From NCBI GenBank assembly GCA_013151255.1, contig JAADIQ010000050.1:1-46061 (forward strand): a stretch of 46,061 nt of DNA, read 5' to 3'. Positions 26,631 through 35,559 of this stretch are shown here, one piece after another; position 1 is the stretch's first letter, and each line of letters opens with the position of its first letter. The notes under the pieces are model-generated. The model searched no databases. It worked only from the letters and a program-made list of their open reading frames with translations, and was not told the origin of the DNA. A program made the position numbers and the translations under genes. This stretch comes from Alphaproteobacteria bacterium. GTDB lineage: Bacteria > Pseudomonadota > Alphaproteobacteria > Caulobacterales > Parvularculaceae.

Positions 26631-27513
26631 CAAAACCTAATCCCTCTTCCCTAACGGGCCACCCTTCCATCTGATGGCGCAACCATGTCATCTGCCGTTT
26701 GGCCAGGCGCCTGGTGCTTTGTTGCAGGGCGCTTAGCGCTTCCTCGCGCGACAGGGCGCCTTTGAGATAGGCGGCGATTTCCGACACGCCGAGGGTTTTC
26801 ATAACCGGCAATTGCGGATCGAGGCGCCGCGCTATGAGCGCTTCGACTTCTTCGACGCCGCCTTGCGCGAACATCTCTCCCGCACGCTGATCACACTGCG
26901 CGTATAGCTTATCGCGCGGCGGCGCGAGGATTGCCTTTTGCGGCTCGACGGTCACCAGCGGCGTCCTCGGCAAGCTTTGAAAATAGGTGAGCGTCTTGCC
27001 GTTTGCCTCAAAGACTTCCCAGGCGCGCATCAACCGCTGAGCATCACCCTCAGGCAAATGCGCCATGCCGGGGTCGCGGGCGATCACCTCATCGCGGAAG
27101 GCCGCCGCCCCCAACGCTTCACGGCGCGCCCGCGCGGCTTCGCGCACCGCCGGCGGCGTGTCGGGAATCGGCGACAGGCCTTCCAACAGCGCCTTAAAAT
27201 AGAGCCCCGTGCCGCCGACGACGATGGCGGGCTTGCCGCTGGCGTGGATCGCGGCGATCTCATCGGCCGCCATGCGCGCCCAGCGCCCGGCCGAACATCG
27301 CTCGGAAGGCTCGAGAACGCCGTAGAGCCGGTGCGGGACGCGGGCTTCATCAGCCTCGCTCGGGCGCGCGGTAATGATGCGCAAACCCTGATAGACTTGC
27401 ATTGCGTCGGCATTGACGATGACGCCGCCGGTTTGCGTCCCAAGCGCCAGCGCGGCGGCGGACTTGCCGCTGGCGGTGGGCCCTGCGATAAAGTATAGCT
27501 GCGCATCTCTCAT
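26623..27513 (-). CDS. miaA: tRNA dimethylallyltransferase MiaA
   Basis: 296-residue enzyme that adds a dimethylallyl group to A37 of tRNAs reading UNN codons. The P-loop FIAGPTASGKSAAALAL is near the start. The conserved segments DAMQVYQGLRIITARPS, VPHRLYGVLEP, VVGGTGLYFKALLEGL and, later, LGVSEIAAYLKG and RLAKRQMTWLRHQ are all present at the expected spacing. The ATG at 27513 forms a CATG palindrome with a possible start of serB on the other strand. Confidence 0.97.
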   Translation of the reverse strand: MRDAQLYFIAGPTASGKSAAALALGTQTGGVIVNADAMQVYQGLRIITARPSEADEARVPHRLYGVLEPSERCSAGRWARMAADEIAAIHASGKPAIVVGGTGLYFKALLEGLSPIPDTPPAVREAARARREALGAAAFRDEVIARDPGMAHLPEGDAQRLMRAWEVFEANGKTLTYFQSLPRTPLVTVEPQKAILAPPRDKLYAQCDQRAGEMFAQGGVEEVEALIARRLDPQLPVMKTLGVSEIAAYLKGALSREEALSALQQSTRRLAKRQMTWLRHQMEGWPVREEGLGFGD

Positions 27514-27532
27514 GGGGGTAATCCGTACCCGA

Positions 27533-28411
27533 ATGGCCTATGTTCTGTCCATCATTGCAAACCCCGCCAGTCCGGTAATCGACGCCGGTCTGAAAGCGCG
27601 CGTCGCCGGGCTCGCGGCCAATGCCGAGCCTATCGACCTCGCCGCCGGTATCGCTTGCGACTTCTATATCGCCGAGCGCAATGACGACATGCTGGCGGCA
27701 GTGCGCGCAATGCTGGCGGAAACGCCGGTCGATATCAACATCGTCGCCCGTCCCCATCGCCGCAAGAGGCTGCTGGTTGCGGATATGGATTCGACCATCA
27801 TCGAGCAGGAATGCATCGACGAAATCGCTGAATTCGCCGGCCGACGCGCGGAGATATCGGCGATTACCGAGCGCGCCATGCTGGGCGAGCTTAGCTTTGA
27901 AGCCGCGCTCACAGAACGGGTGGCGATGCTTGAAGGGCTTGATGTCTCGGTGCTTGAGGAGACTTACGCCAAGCACATCACGCTGACGCCGGGTGCGCGG
28001 ACGCTGGTTCAGACGATGAATAAATTCGGCGCCGTCACCGCGCTGGTCTCCGGCGGGTTTACATTCTTTACCGAGCGCATCGCAAAAGCTGCGGGGTTCA
28101 AATCCGCGCAGGCCAATGAGCTGCTCATCGAAGACGGCGTCCTTACTGGCAAAGTTCGCCAACCCATTCTCGGGCGCGCCGCCAAGCAAAACGCGCTGTT
28201 GCGGCTCGCCGGACGAAACCACTTGCGGATGGAAGAAACCCTCGCCGTCGGCGACGGCGCCAATGATTTGTCGATGCTGGAACGCGCCGGGCTCGGCGTT
28301 GCGTTCCGCGCCAAGCCGGCGGTCGCCGAAGCAGCGGCGGCGCGCATACACCATGGCGACCTGACGGCGCTGCTTTATTTGCAAGGCATTGCGCAGTCGG
28401 ATTTTGTCTAG
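27533..28411 (+). CDS. serB: Phosphoserine phosphatase SerB
   Basis: 292-residue HAD phosphatase for the last step of serine synthesis. An N-terminal regulatory region of about 75 residues precedes the catalytic domain. HAD motif I is VADMDSTIIEQECIDEIAEF (nucleophile DMD), motif II TALVSGGFTFF, motif III includes the conserved Lys of GRAAKQNALL, and motif IV is VGDGANDLSML. The ATG at 27533 starts MAYVLSIIANP. An in-frame ATG at 27512 would add seven residues and overlap the miaA start on the other strand. The stop overlaps the convergent lipoprotein gene by four bases. Confidence 0.95.
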   Translation: MAYVLSIIANPASPVIDAGLKARVAGLAANAEPIDLAAGIACDFYIAERNDDMLAAVRAMLAETPVDINIVARPHRRKRLLVADMDSTIIEQECIDEIAEFAGRRAEISAITERAMLGELSFEAALTERVAMLEGLDVSVLEETYAKHITLTPGARTLVQTMNKFGAVTALVSGGFTFFTERIAKAAGFKSAQANELLIEDGVLTGKVRQPILGRAAKQNALLRLAGRNHLRMEETLAVGDGANDLSMLERAGLGVAFRAKPAVAEAAAARIHHGDLTALLYLQGIAQSDFV

Positions 28412-28944
28412 TTTTGTTCGTCCTGAGCGTTTGGCGTTTCGTCGCCTTCTGTGCCAATGCCGAATAACGCGCCCAACTCGTCATTACTCAATGAGGGATC
28501 GATAGGCCCGATCCGCTGCATTTTCATGAATGCCTCAGAATTTGGCGTCGCACCATGGGGTAAAAGATAGGCTGTATTTTCCTCGATTTCAATTTCAAGA
28601 TCTTTGTAGTGCTCGGCATTATCAGGGGTTATCGACTTGAAAACATAAACGATGACCGGCCCGGCGAGTGTCGGCGCACCAAACTGGCGCGTGAACACCA
28701 TCTCGCCGGTTTCTGGATCTGGTTGTCCGAATGCAATCTTGAAATCGCCGATGGCCAAAGTGGCGCCGTCATGATCGATAATGACGTTATTGGCGACAAT
28801 ATCACCGAGCGCCAATGCAGCAGGCTCATCAACGATAGCACTGTCCGTATCCGCAGCGAAAGCACCCTCAGACTGACTTTCTTGATCAGCGCATGCAGCA
28901 ACCAACATCAACGCTGGCAACAATACTATTCCTAACTGGTTCAT
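28408..28944 (-). CDS. Predicted lipoprotein of unknown function
   Basis: 178 residues. The signal MNQLGIVLLPALMLVAAC has a lipobox LVAAC with Cys at residue 18. The mature protein is strikingly acidic (ADQESQSEGAFAADTDSA start, TEGDETPNAQDEQN end) and about half of it is beta-rich. I recognise no domain. AT content here is a little higher than in neighbouring genes. Position offers no functional hint. Confidence 0.7.
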   Translation of the reverse strand: MNQLGIVLLPALMLVAACADQESQSEGAFAADTDSAIVDEPAALALGDIVANNVIIDHDGATLAIGDFKIAFGQPDPETGEMVFTRQFGAPTLAGPVIVYVFKSITPDNAEHYKDLEIEIEENTAYLLPHGATPNSEAFMKMQRIGPIDPSLSNDELGALFGIGTEGDETPNAQDEQN

Positions 28945-29088
28945 GTTTGGCTCCTGGAGAGGTTCCCTGTTAGTTTGAATGATTAAAATTACACTACACT
29001 AACACAACAAGCACTCACCCATGAACGCCACGCAAACCTACCCCTGCTCGACTGGACGCCCAAGAAAGAAATCAGGTTTGAAAATGTT

Positions 29089-30465
29089 CTAAGGCCGTAG
29101 CGACTCATAAAACAGCAAATCGCCGCGCTGGACGTAAATCTGCACCGGCCCCGAATTGAGATTGCGCAATTTGTCGAGCTTCGACACCGCAGCGCTTGGC
29201 CGCGTGATGCGTTCCCATCCAATCTCGAGAATAACATCGCCGGGCTGCAAAACGATGGCCGCCGGGCTGTCGGGATCGACCGCCGTCACCACCACGCCTT
29301 CAATATTGGCAGGCAAGCCATAGGCGCGGATGATTTCATCGGTCGGCTCCTGCAGCGTCAGGCCGGCGCCTTTGGCGGCGTTGGCTGGCAGCATCGCGCC
29401 AGCGCGCGCCGAAAGCAGCATCCGGGTCTCGCGCCGGTCAACGGTGACCGACAAGGTTATCCGCTTGCCGTCGCGCAAAACCACCATGGGCGCACGCGTG
29501 CCGATCGGCGTGTCGGCGACGGCGCGGGTCAGGTCGCGGACGCTGGCGACTTGGTGTCGGTTAAATGTCAGCACTACGTCATCAGCTTCAACGCCGGCGT
29601 CCGCCGCCGGGCTGTTGGGCCGGACCAGCGTTACCACCGCGCCCTCGGGCTTGCGCAAGCCAAGCGTCTTGGCCAGCTCCGGGGTCATGTCGTCGATGGA
29701 AACGCCGAGCCAGCCGCGCCGGGTCTCGCCAAATTCGAGCAATTGCGTCACTACCGTTTTCGACAGGTCCGCCGGGATCGCAAAGCCGACGCCCACAGAC
29801 CCGCCGGTCTGTGAGAAAATCGCGGTGTTGACGCCGATGACGCGGCCGTCGAGGTCAAATAACGGCCCGCCGGAATTGCCGCGATTGATCGCAGCATCGG
29901 TTTGAATAAAGTCATCATACTGACCAGAGTTGATGTCGCGGTTACGCGCTGAAACGATGCCGACAGTCACCGAACCGCCAAGCCCAAACGGATTGCCGAT
30001 CGCAATCACCCAATCGCCAACCCGCGCATGGGAATCATCGCCAAACCCGACAAACGGAAATTTCACGCCGCTGGCGTCGAGTTGCAACACCGCAAGATCG
30101 GTCTCGCGGTCGCGCCCGGTGACGCTGGCTTTGAACTCGCGCCCGTCATGTAATTTTACGGTGATTTCATCGGCGTTATCGATGACGTGATTGTTGGTGA
30201 CGACAATGCCGGAGGCGTCGATGATGAAACCGGATCCGAGCGACACCGGCTGGCGCGAGAATTTTTTCTGCAACGCCCCAAGCTCGCCCGTGGCGGCGCC
30301 GCGGACTTGTTGCGAAGAGGAAATATTGACCACCGCCGGGGTGAGCCGCTCGGCAAGATCAGCAAAACTCTCCGGCGCACCGCGCGCAAATGCGCTCCCG
30401 GTCGTCGCTAAAAACCCAACCGCCAAAATGACGGCGAAACCACGCCCCAACGCCGATCCAACCAT
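29089..30465 (-). CDS. degP: Periplasmic serine protease DegP/Do family
   Basis: 458 residues. The signal peptide (GRGFAVILAVGFLATTGSAFA) is followed by a trypsin-like protease with His in VVTNNHVIDN, Asp in RETDLAVLQLD, and Ser in INRGNSGGPLFDLDG. Two PDZ domains come next: the first with GWLGVSIDDMTPELAKTLGL, the second a shorter one near the C-terminus with SPAAIVLQPGDVILEIG. It degrades or refolds misfolded envelope proteins. ATG at 30465 is supported by GAGG five bases upstream; the frame is open to 30540. It follows hflK and hflC on the same strand, 110 bases after hflC, a common alphaproteobacterial order. Confidence 0.95.
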   Translation of the reverse strand: MVGSALGRGFAVILAVGFLATTGSAFARGAPESFADLAERLTPAVVNISSSQQVRGAATGELGALQKKFSRQPVSLGSGFIIDASGIVVTNNHVIDNADEITVKLHDGREFKASVTGRDRETDLAVLQLDASGVKFPFVGFGDDSHARVGDWVIAIGNPFGLGGSVTVGIVSARNRDINSGQYDDFIQTDAAINRGNSGGPLFDLDGRVIGVNTAIFSQTGGSVGVGFAIPADLSKTVVTQLLEFGETRRGWLGVSIDDMTPELAKTLGLRKPEGAVVTLVRPNSPAADAGVEADDVVLTFNRHQVASVRDLTRAVADTPIGTRAPMVVLRDGKRITLSVTVDRRETRMLLSARAGAMLPANAAKGAGLTLQEPTDEIIRAYGLPANIEGVVVTAVDPDSPAAIVLQPGDVILEIGWERITRPSAAVSKLDKLRNLNSGPVQIYVQRGDLLFYESLRP

Positions 30466-30575
30466 AACCGCCTCAGCTCTTAAAAACCCCGGAAACCCTA
30501 ACCCCGACAGGTTAACGCAAAGCCCAAAAACGGCAAGCAACCCGGCGGCGGCCTCATGCGAAGGCCTGAAAGCCG

Positions 30576-31592
30576 TTAGCGCCCGCCTGTCAAATCATTG
30601 AAATAGCGGAAAAATTCGCTATCCGGCGAGAGTAAAATGGTGGTTTCGCCTTGTTTCAACGCGGTCTCATAGGCCAGGAGCGAGCGGTAAAACGCGAAAA
30701 ATTCCGCCCGTTCAGGGTCGCGCGTAGCATTTCCAGCCGCGAACCGGCAGGTGACGCCGACGCTGTAATCGATTGGATTGTCGCCGGTCGCAACCTCCGC
30801 CTCGACCCGTTCGACCACCACCGGCAGCCCGTCATAGGCGCCCGCGAAAATGCAGTTCCGGGTCGCATCGGCCTGGCCCTGGATTTCCAGCGCCTGACGA
30901 TTGGCGTCGGCAAGAATTTCCGCGCGCTTACGATTGGCTTCGGCCTGGATGCGGGTGTTCTCGCGTTGGCCCTCGGAGCGAATGAGTTCGGCTTCTTCGT
31001 TCCTGGCCGAGCTCATCTGGCTGTAGACGGTTTGCGCAATGTCGGCCGGATAATCAGCGCGGCGGATTTGTACGTCGATAATTTCAACGCCAAATTTGCG
31101 CGCTTCGCCGCCCATCCGTGTAGCGATGCGTACGGTCAATTCCTCCCGCAACGTGGTGACGATATCTTCAATGCTTACCTCGCCCAAAGTCTGGCGAAGG
31201 CTGTTTTGCATAATCCGTTCAATACCCGCCTGGCCATTGGCGCGCAGGCTCCGGCTATCGCCGGCGCCGCCCTGAAAGCTTTGATAGTAAAGCAACGAGT
31301 CAACAATCCGATAACGTGCGAAAGCGTCAACCGTCAACCGCTCCTGATTGACGTCAGTAATCTCCATCGCCTCGCGAAGGTCATATTCAAGGTTGCGGTT
31401 GTCAATCTTAACAACATCCGCCCACGGAAGTTTGACATTAATCCCCGCACTGGTCACCACGGTTTGCGGCTTGCCAAGCAAAATGACCAGCGCATTTTCA
31501 GTTTCGCGGACCACAAAAAGGCTGGTCTGTGCAAGCACAAACAAGCCGAACAGGACCGCCGCGACAATCACAAATTTTCTATTCTGTATCAT
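30576..31592 (-). CDS. hflC: FtsH modulator HflC
   Basis: 338-residue SPFH/band-7 membrane protein. One N-terminal helix (FVIVAAVLFGLFVLAQTSLF) precedes the SPFH domain beginning VVRETENALVILLGKP and a long coiled coil with ARNEEAELIRSEGQRENTRI. With HflK it forms a large periplasmic cage around FtsH and tunes its proteolysis. The C-terminal part is longer than in E. coli: about 60 residues with CRFAAGN and a final SPDSEFFRYFNDL, which resembles the usual HflC end. It starts 10 bases after hflK. Confidence 0.95.
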   Translation of the reverse strand: MIQNRKFVIVAAVLFGLFVLAQTSLFVVRETENALVILLGKPQTVVTSAGINVKLPWADVVKIDNRNLEYDLREAMEITDVNQERLTVDAFARYRIVDSLLYYQSFQGGAGDSRSLRANGQAGIERIMQNSLRQTLGEVSIEDIVTTLREELTVRIATRMGGEARKFGVEIIDVQIRRADYPADIAQTVYSQMSSARNEEAELIRSEGQRENTRIQAEANRKRAEILADANRQALEIQGQADATRNCIFAGAYDGLPVVVERVEAEVATGDNPIDYSVGVTCRFAAGNATRDPERAEFFAFYRSLLAYETALKQGETTILLSPDSEFFRYFNDLTGGR

Positions 31593-31602
31593 GTTGAGCG
31601 CC

Positions 31603-32736
31603 CTAATTCTTGTTTGATTTCAATTCGTTGAGCGGCAAATAAGGAACCACGCCGCGGCCCGCCTGCTCATCGATGATGATTTTATTCATGCCGGCGAGAA
31701 CACCTTCAACGGTCTCAAGATACATCCGCTGACGCGTCACTTCCGGCGCGCGGCTATATTCGGTGTAGATCTTGTTGAAGCGTTCGGCCTGGCCGATGGA
31801 ATCGGCTTCAACCCGCGCCGCATAGGCGCGCGCCTCTTCAATCGCCTTTTGCGCCAAACCTTCCGCAACTGGAATAATCTGGTTGGCGGCGCGCTGGGCT
31901 TCGTTGATCATCTGCGCTTTCTCATTGCGCGCCTTGATGACATCGGCAAAGGCGTCGCGTACCGCGCCAGGTACTTCCGGTTTTTCCATATTGACGCGCA
32001 AGATTTCGATGCCGCTGTCATAAAGGTCGAGCACTTCTTGCGTACGCAGGCGGGTTTGTTCAACCACTTCCGCTTGGCCGCTGGTGATGATCGGCTCCAG
32101 CTCTTTAGCGCCAATAGTCTCGCGCATCGCCGCCTCAGCGACGGCTTTGACCATCGCTTTGGGGTTTTCAACATTAAAGATATATTTCGCCGCATTGGGA
32201 AACTCGCCCTCAGGCGGTACGGCGCGGCTGATTTTCCAGTCGACCGTGAAATTGACGTCGACAATATTGCGGTCGCTGGTCAACATCAGGTTTTCCCGCG
32301 CACCCGACCCGCCGCCTTCGCCATTGATGGTCGCGGTCTGTTGCTCGTCGACCGGCACTTTTGTGACGCCCTGGATGAGCGGCGCGCGCCAGTGCAGGCC
32401 CGGCCCGCTGATCCCGGAATATTCGCCAAAGGTAGTTTTGACACCCTGTTCTTGCGGGCCGATCTGATAGATGCCGGTGAAAATCCACAGGCCCAAAATC
32501 GCCGCGCCAATCAGCCCCAGCATGCCGCGATCGAGCGGGAAACCGCCAATGCCGCCGCCAGACCCGCCGCGCGGGAAAGCGCGTTTCAGGCGCTGGCGCG
32601 AGGCCTGGAGAATATCTTCAAGATCGGGCGGCTCGCCATTATTGCCGCGACCGCCGCCGCCATTTTGACCGCGGGGCGGTTGGCCCCATGGCCCGCGACT
32701 GGGACCTTTATTTCCGGAATTATCTTGCCAGGGCAT
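31603..32736 (-). CDS. hflK: FtsH modulator HflK
   Basis: 377 residues. The N-terminus is Gly/Pro/Asn-rich and disordered (MPWQDNSGNKGPSRGPWGQP), as is usual for HflK. A membrane helix (about residues 72-92, MLGLIGAAILGLWIFTGIYQ) is followed by the SPFH domain starting IGPQEQGVKTTFGEYSG, and a coiled coil with AQRAANQIIPVAEGLAQKAI. Partner of HflC. GAGG precedes the ATG. First gene of hflK-hflC-degP, divergent from mrp. Confidence 0.96.
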   Translation of the reverse strand: MPWQDNSGNKGPSRGPWGQPPRGQNGGGGRGNNGEPPDLEDILQASRQRLKRAFPRGGSGGGIGGFPLDRGMLGLIGAAILGLWIFTGIYQIGPQEQGVKTTFGEYSGISGPGLHWRAPLIQGVTKVPVDEQQTATINGEGGGSGARENLMLTSDRNIVDVNFTVDWKISRAVPPEGEFPNAAKYIFNVENPKAMVKAVAEAAMRETIGAKELEPIITSGQAEVVEQTRLRTQEVLDLYDSGIEILRVNMEKPEVPGAVRDAFADVIKARNEKAQMINEAQRAANQIIPVAEGLAQKAIEEARAYAARVEADSIGQAERFNKIYTEYSRAPEVTRQRMYLETVEGVLAGMNKIIIDEQAGRGVVPYLPLNELKSNKN

Positions 32737-32920
32737 TGAGCCTCACTTGTCTTGTTGTCGTTGGTGACGGTGTAGCACGCGGTAATATTGATAGAACGTC
32801 TGGCGCGCTAGCGGATTTATAACGCCCGTATAGCGGGATGTTTTGCACTCGTATATATGTCACCGAAATCGCGCCGTGCAACGCGCAAGGCCGGGTTTTT
32901 CACAAAAACAAAGGGTTATT

Positions 32921-34033
32921 TTGACACAACCACTGGCGATACGGGTCCGCAGCGCGCTTGCGCAGGTCATAAACCCCCAAACCGGGCGAAACATCGTCGC
33001 CGACGGGCTGGTTCAGGGGCTAATGAGCGATGATGACGGCAAGGTGCGTTTTGCGCTGGAAGTGGCTGGCGGCGGCGCTGAAAACGCTGACGGATTGCTT
33101 GCGGCGGCGAAAAACGCCGCCCTCGCGGTCGATGGCGTCAGCGCCGTGGCGGCGGTCGCCACCGCGCATTCAGCCGGCGCGGCGCCAGCGCCCTCTCCCG
33201 CCGGCGGCCACGCCAACCCTTTGGGCGTGCGTAAAAAACCGCAAATTGAACAGGCTGCCGAGGCCATGGCCGGCGTCAAACACGTCATCGCCATCGCCTC
33301 GGGCAAGGGCGGGGTCGGCAAATCAACGGTTGCGGCCAATCTTGCGGTGGCGATGGCGGCGGCGGGCTATAAAACCGGCCTTCTTGACGCCGACATCTAT
33401 GGGCCGTCTTTGCCGACCCTGTTCGGCCTCAAAGACAAGGCAAGGCTGCGCGACGGCAAGATTATGCCGGTCGAGGCGCATGGCGTCCGCGCGATGTCTA
33501 TCGGCATGCTTGTAGATCCGGACCAGGCGCTGGCCTGGCGCGGGCCGATGGTGATGGGCGCGCTCAAACAATTGATGAGCGATGTCGATTGGGGAACGCT
33601 CGACGTGATGCTGGTCGATACACCGCCGGGCACCGGCGATGCGCATCTGTCTCTCATTCAGTCAAAGCGCCTTACCGGCGCGGTGATTGTCTCAACGCCG
33701 CAGGAAATGGCGCTGGCCGATGTCCGTCGCGGCGTTGCTTTGTTCCGCAAAACCGAAACCCCCATTCTTGGCGTCATTGAAAATATGGCGTGGCTGGAAA
33801 CGCCCGATGGCGCGCGGCATTATGTGTTTGGCAAGGGCGGTGCGGCGCGCGTTGCGCAAGAACTTGACGCGCCTTTCCTTGGCGCCGTCCCGCTCTATCC
33901 GGCGCTGCGCGAAGCCTCAGACGCCGGAACGCCGCTCGCGGGCAGCGATCATCCGGCGGTAAAAACCTTCGCGCAAATTGCAGACAAAATTATTGCGGCC
34001 ATTCAAGGGGCGACGGGGTCGACCGCAGAATGA
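32921..34033 (+). CDS. apbC: Mrp/ApbC-type Fe-S carrier P-loop NTPase
   Basis: 370 residues from a TTG at 32921, chosen because AAGGG sits five bases upstream. An N-terminal FSCA/MIP18-like domain (about residues 1-85, VINPQTGRNIVADGLVQG) precedes the deviant Walker A GKGGVGKST, then DADIYGPSLPTLFG and DTPPGTGDAHLSLIQ. Family members carry or insert Fe-S clusters. The CxxC cysteine pair that normally follows GVIENM is absent: the sequence reads ENMAWLETPDGARHYVFG. Cluster binding must therefore use other residues or be lost. The 3' end overlaps the convergent SnoaL-like gene by 31 bases. Confidence 0.92.
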   Translation: MTQPLAIRVRSALAQVINPQTGRNIVADGLVQGLMSDDDGKVRFALEVAGGGAENADGLLAAAKNAALAVDGVSAVAAVATAHSAGAAPAPSPAGGHANPLGVRKKPQIEQAAEAMAGVKHVIAIASGKGGVGKSTVAANLAVAMAAAGYKTGLLDADIYGPSLPTLFGLKDKARLRDGKIMPVEAHGVRAMSIGMLVDPDQALAWRGPMVMGALKQLMSDVDWGTLDVMLVDTPPGTGDAHLSLIQSKRLTGAVIVSTPQEMALADVRRGVALFRKTETPILGVIENMAWLETPDGARHYVFGKGGAARVAQELDAPFLGAVPLYPALREASDAGTPLAGSDHPAVKTFAQIADKIIAAIQGATGSTAE

Positions 34034-35373
34034 TCGTGGACGATGCGCCACTGGCCATTGATCCGTTTCCACACCAATGAAAAAACGCCGCCCGTATTGA
34101 CGCCGCCTTTATTGTGGGTGAAGCGCCCGGTGACAATCGCGACATCGTCGGTGACCATTTCAACGTCGGTTTTGTCAACGCTCAACCGCCCCAGCCCGGT
34201 GCCGTCGGCATATTCCTCGCGGTAGCGCTTCTGGGTGGAAGACCAGCCTTTGGTCATCTTCACGCCGGAGATGAATTTTAAGTCGTCGCTTTTCCAATAG
34301 ATCTTCATAAACGCATCAAGATTGCCCTCATTCCAGGCGGCGACTTGTGCATTCAGCGTTGCCAGAACGATATCAGCCGGTGTGCGTTTGGCCGATTTTG
34401 ACCGCTTGGCGGCTTTCGCCGGCGCGGCTGCCGGAGGCTCCGCTGGTTTGGCGGCGGGCTCGGCTTCAACCACCGCAGCGGGCGCAGGGGCGGGCTTGGC
34501 TTCTTCTTGCGGCGGCAGCGCTTTTTCTTCTGGCGCTGCGGCGGCAGGCTCTGCGACAGGCGCGGCCTGGGTCACGGCGGCAGGCGTCACGCTGACAGCG
34601 GCGCGCGGTTCAGGCGTAGCGCCAACCAGGCGCCCGACCGGCGCCGTAGGCCGTGCGCCGGGCAGCGGCTCATCGATTTGCGCAGTCAACTGCGCTGGTC
34701 CTTTAAACGCTTCCGGGGCCGGCGCCGTCTGGTCGACGGGCGGCTCGGCAAGAATTTGGCTCATCTTGTCTTCAAGCGCTGCATCCGCCTCCACCACGCG
34801 CACGGCATTGGCGCCAGGCGCGGCAGGCTGATTGTTTATTTTCGCGGCCGCCGTCGCAACCGGCGGCGCAGCTACCGGCGCCGGTTCGGGCGCGGCAATG
34901 GGAGCGGCGGTTAAAATTTCAGGCGCGGCGATACTCTCCGTGGGCGGAAGGTCGATAGGCGCCAGCGCTGTGGGCGCAGCCGCTTGCGGCACGGCAACCG
35001 GCTCGGATGCAACCGCCGTCGCGACCGGCGTTACAGAAGCGGGGGCGACAGCAGCGGGCGCAACGCGCGCCGCCTCGGTGCGGAGCACGCCAACCGGCGC
35101 GCAAGCATAACCCGACGCCTTCAGCGTTTCGGCTAGCTCGGCGGCCTTCAACATGCAGTAATCTTGCGAATTATTGGCGTGATAGGGGGTTGAGACATTG
35201 ACGCTGGCGGCGTGTGAATATTGCACATCGCAACTCTTGCCGACCACGCCCGGCGCGACCACCTCGATCTTGCGCTCATCACCGGCTTTGACGCAGACCA
35301 ATTCCAGCTCGGACGCAAGCGCATTCCCCAACGTCGCCGCTGCAATACCCGCCGTTAAAACTAATCGCCGCAT
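34003..35373 (-). CDS. Exported Ala/Pro-rich protein with SnoaL-like C-terminal domain
   Basis: 456 residues from the ATG at 35373, seven bases after GGAGG. The signal peptide (MRRLVLTAGIAAATLGNALA) is followed by a small Cys-containing domain of about 80 residues: CVKAGDERKIEVVAPG, SCDVQYSHAASV, DYCMLKAAELAE and YACAP. About 230 residues of Ala/Pro/Val/Glu repeats, probably an extended linker, come next, then a short Lys-rich patch. The C-terminal 125 residues resemble SnoaL/DUF4440 (VAAWNEGNLDAFMKIYWKSD, VWKRINGQWRIVHDHSA). Function is unknown. The linker could span the peptidoglycan layer. Confidence 0.75.
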   Translation of the reverse strand: MRRLVLTAGIAAATLGNALASELELVCVKAGDERKIEVVAPGVVGKSCDVQYSHAASVNVSTPYHANNSQDYCMLKAAELAETLKASGYACAPVGVLRTEAARVAPAAVAPASVTPVATAVASEPVAVPQAAAPTALAPIDLPPTESIAAPEILTAAPIAAPEPAPVAAPPVATAAAKINNQPAAPGANAVRVVEADAALEDKMSQILAEPPVDQTAPAPEAFKGPAQLTAQIDEPLPGARPTAPVGRLVGATPEPRAAVSVTPAAVTQAAPVAEPAAAAPEEKALPPQEEAKPAPAPAAVVEAEPAAKPAEPPAAAPAKAAKRSKSAKRTPADIVLATLNAQVAAWNEGNLDAFMKIYWKSDDLKFISGVKMTKGWSSTQKRYREEYADGTGLGRLSVDKTDVEMVTDDVAIVTGRFTHNKGGVNTGGVFSLVWKRINGQWRIVHDHSAVDPVAP

Positions 35374-35410
35374 GGCTCCCCTCCAATTCATCATCAATCA
35401 CACCCCAATG

Positions 35411-35438
35411 CCTGCGCATCCGGGCCTGCGCATCCGGC
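35411..35438. repeat. 14-bp tandem repeat upstream of the SnoaL-like gene
   Basis: CCTGCGCATCCGGG at 35411-35424 is followed directly by CCTGCGCATCCGGC at 35425-35438, differing in the last base. It lies about 40-65 bases upstream of the start codon at 35373. It could be an operator or a replication-slippage duplication. Confidence 0.6.
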
Positions 35439-35559
35439 TACCCGCCCGCTAAACTAGCGCGCGTTGTGAGCCAATTGCAGCCGAAACCACAGCGGCCTTT
35501 ATAATAACGCCATTCTACTAAGCCGAAGGTTGCTGAATTGCTTATAATTCAAGGCTTTT

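Noticed and set aside
35411-35438. Tandem repeat considered as the start of a CRISPR or iteron array
   Set aside because: Only two adjoining 14-bp units with no spacers.
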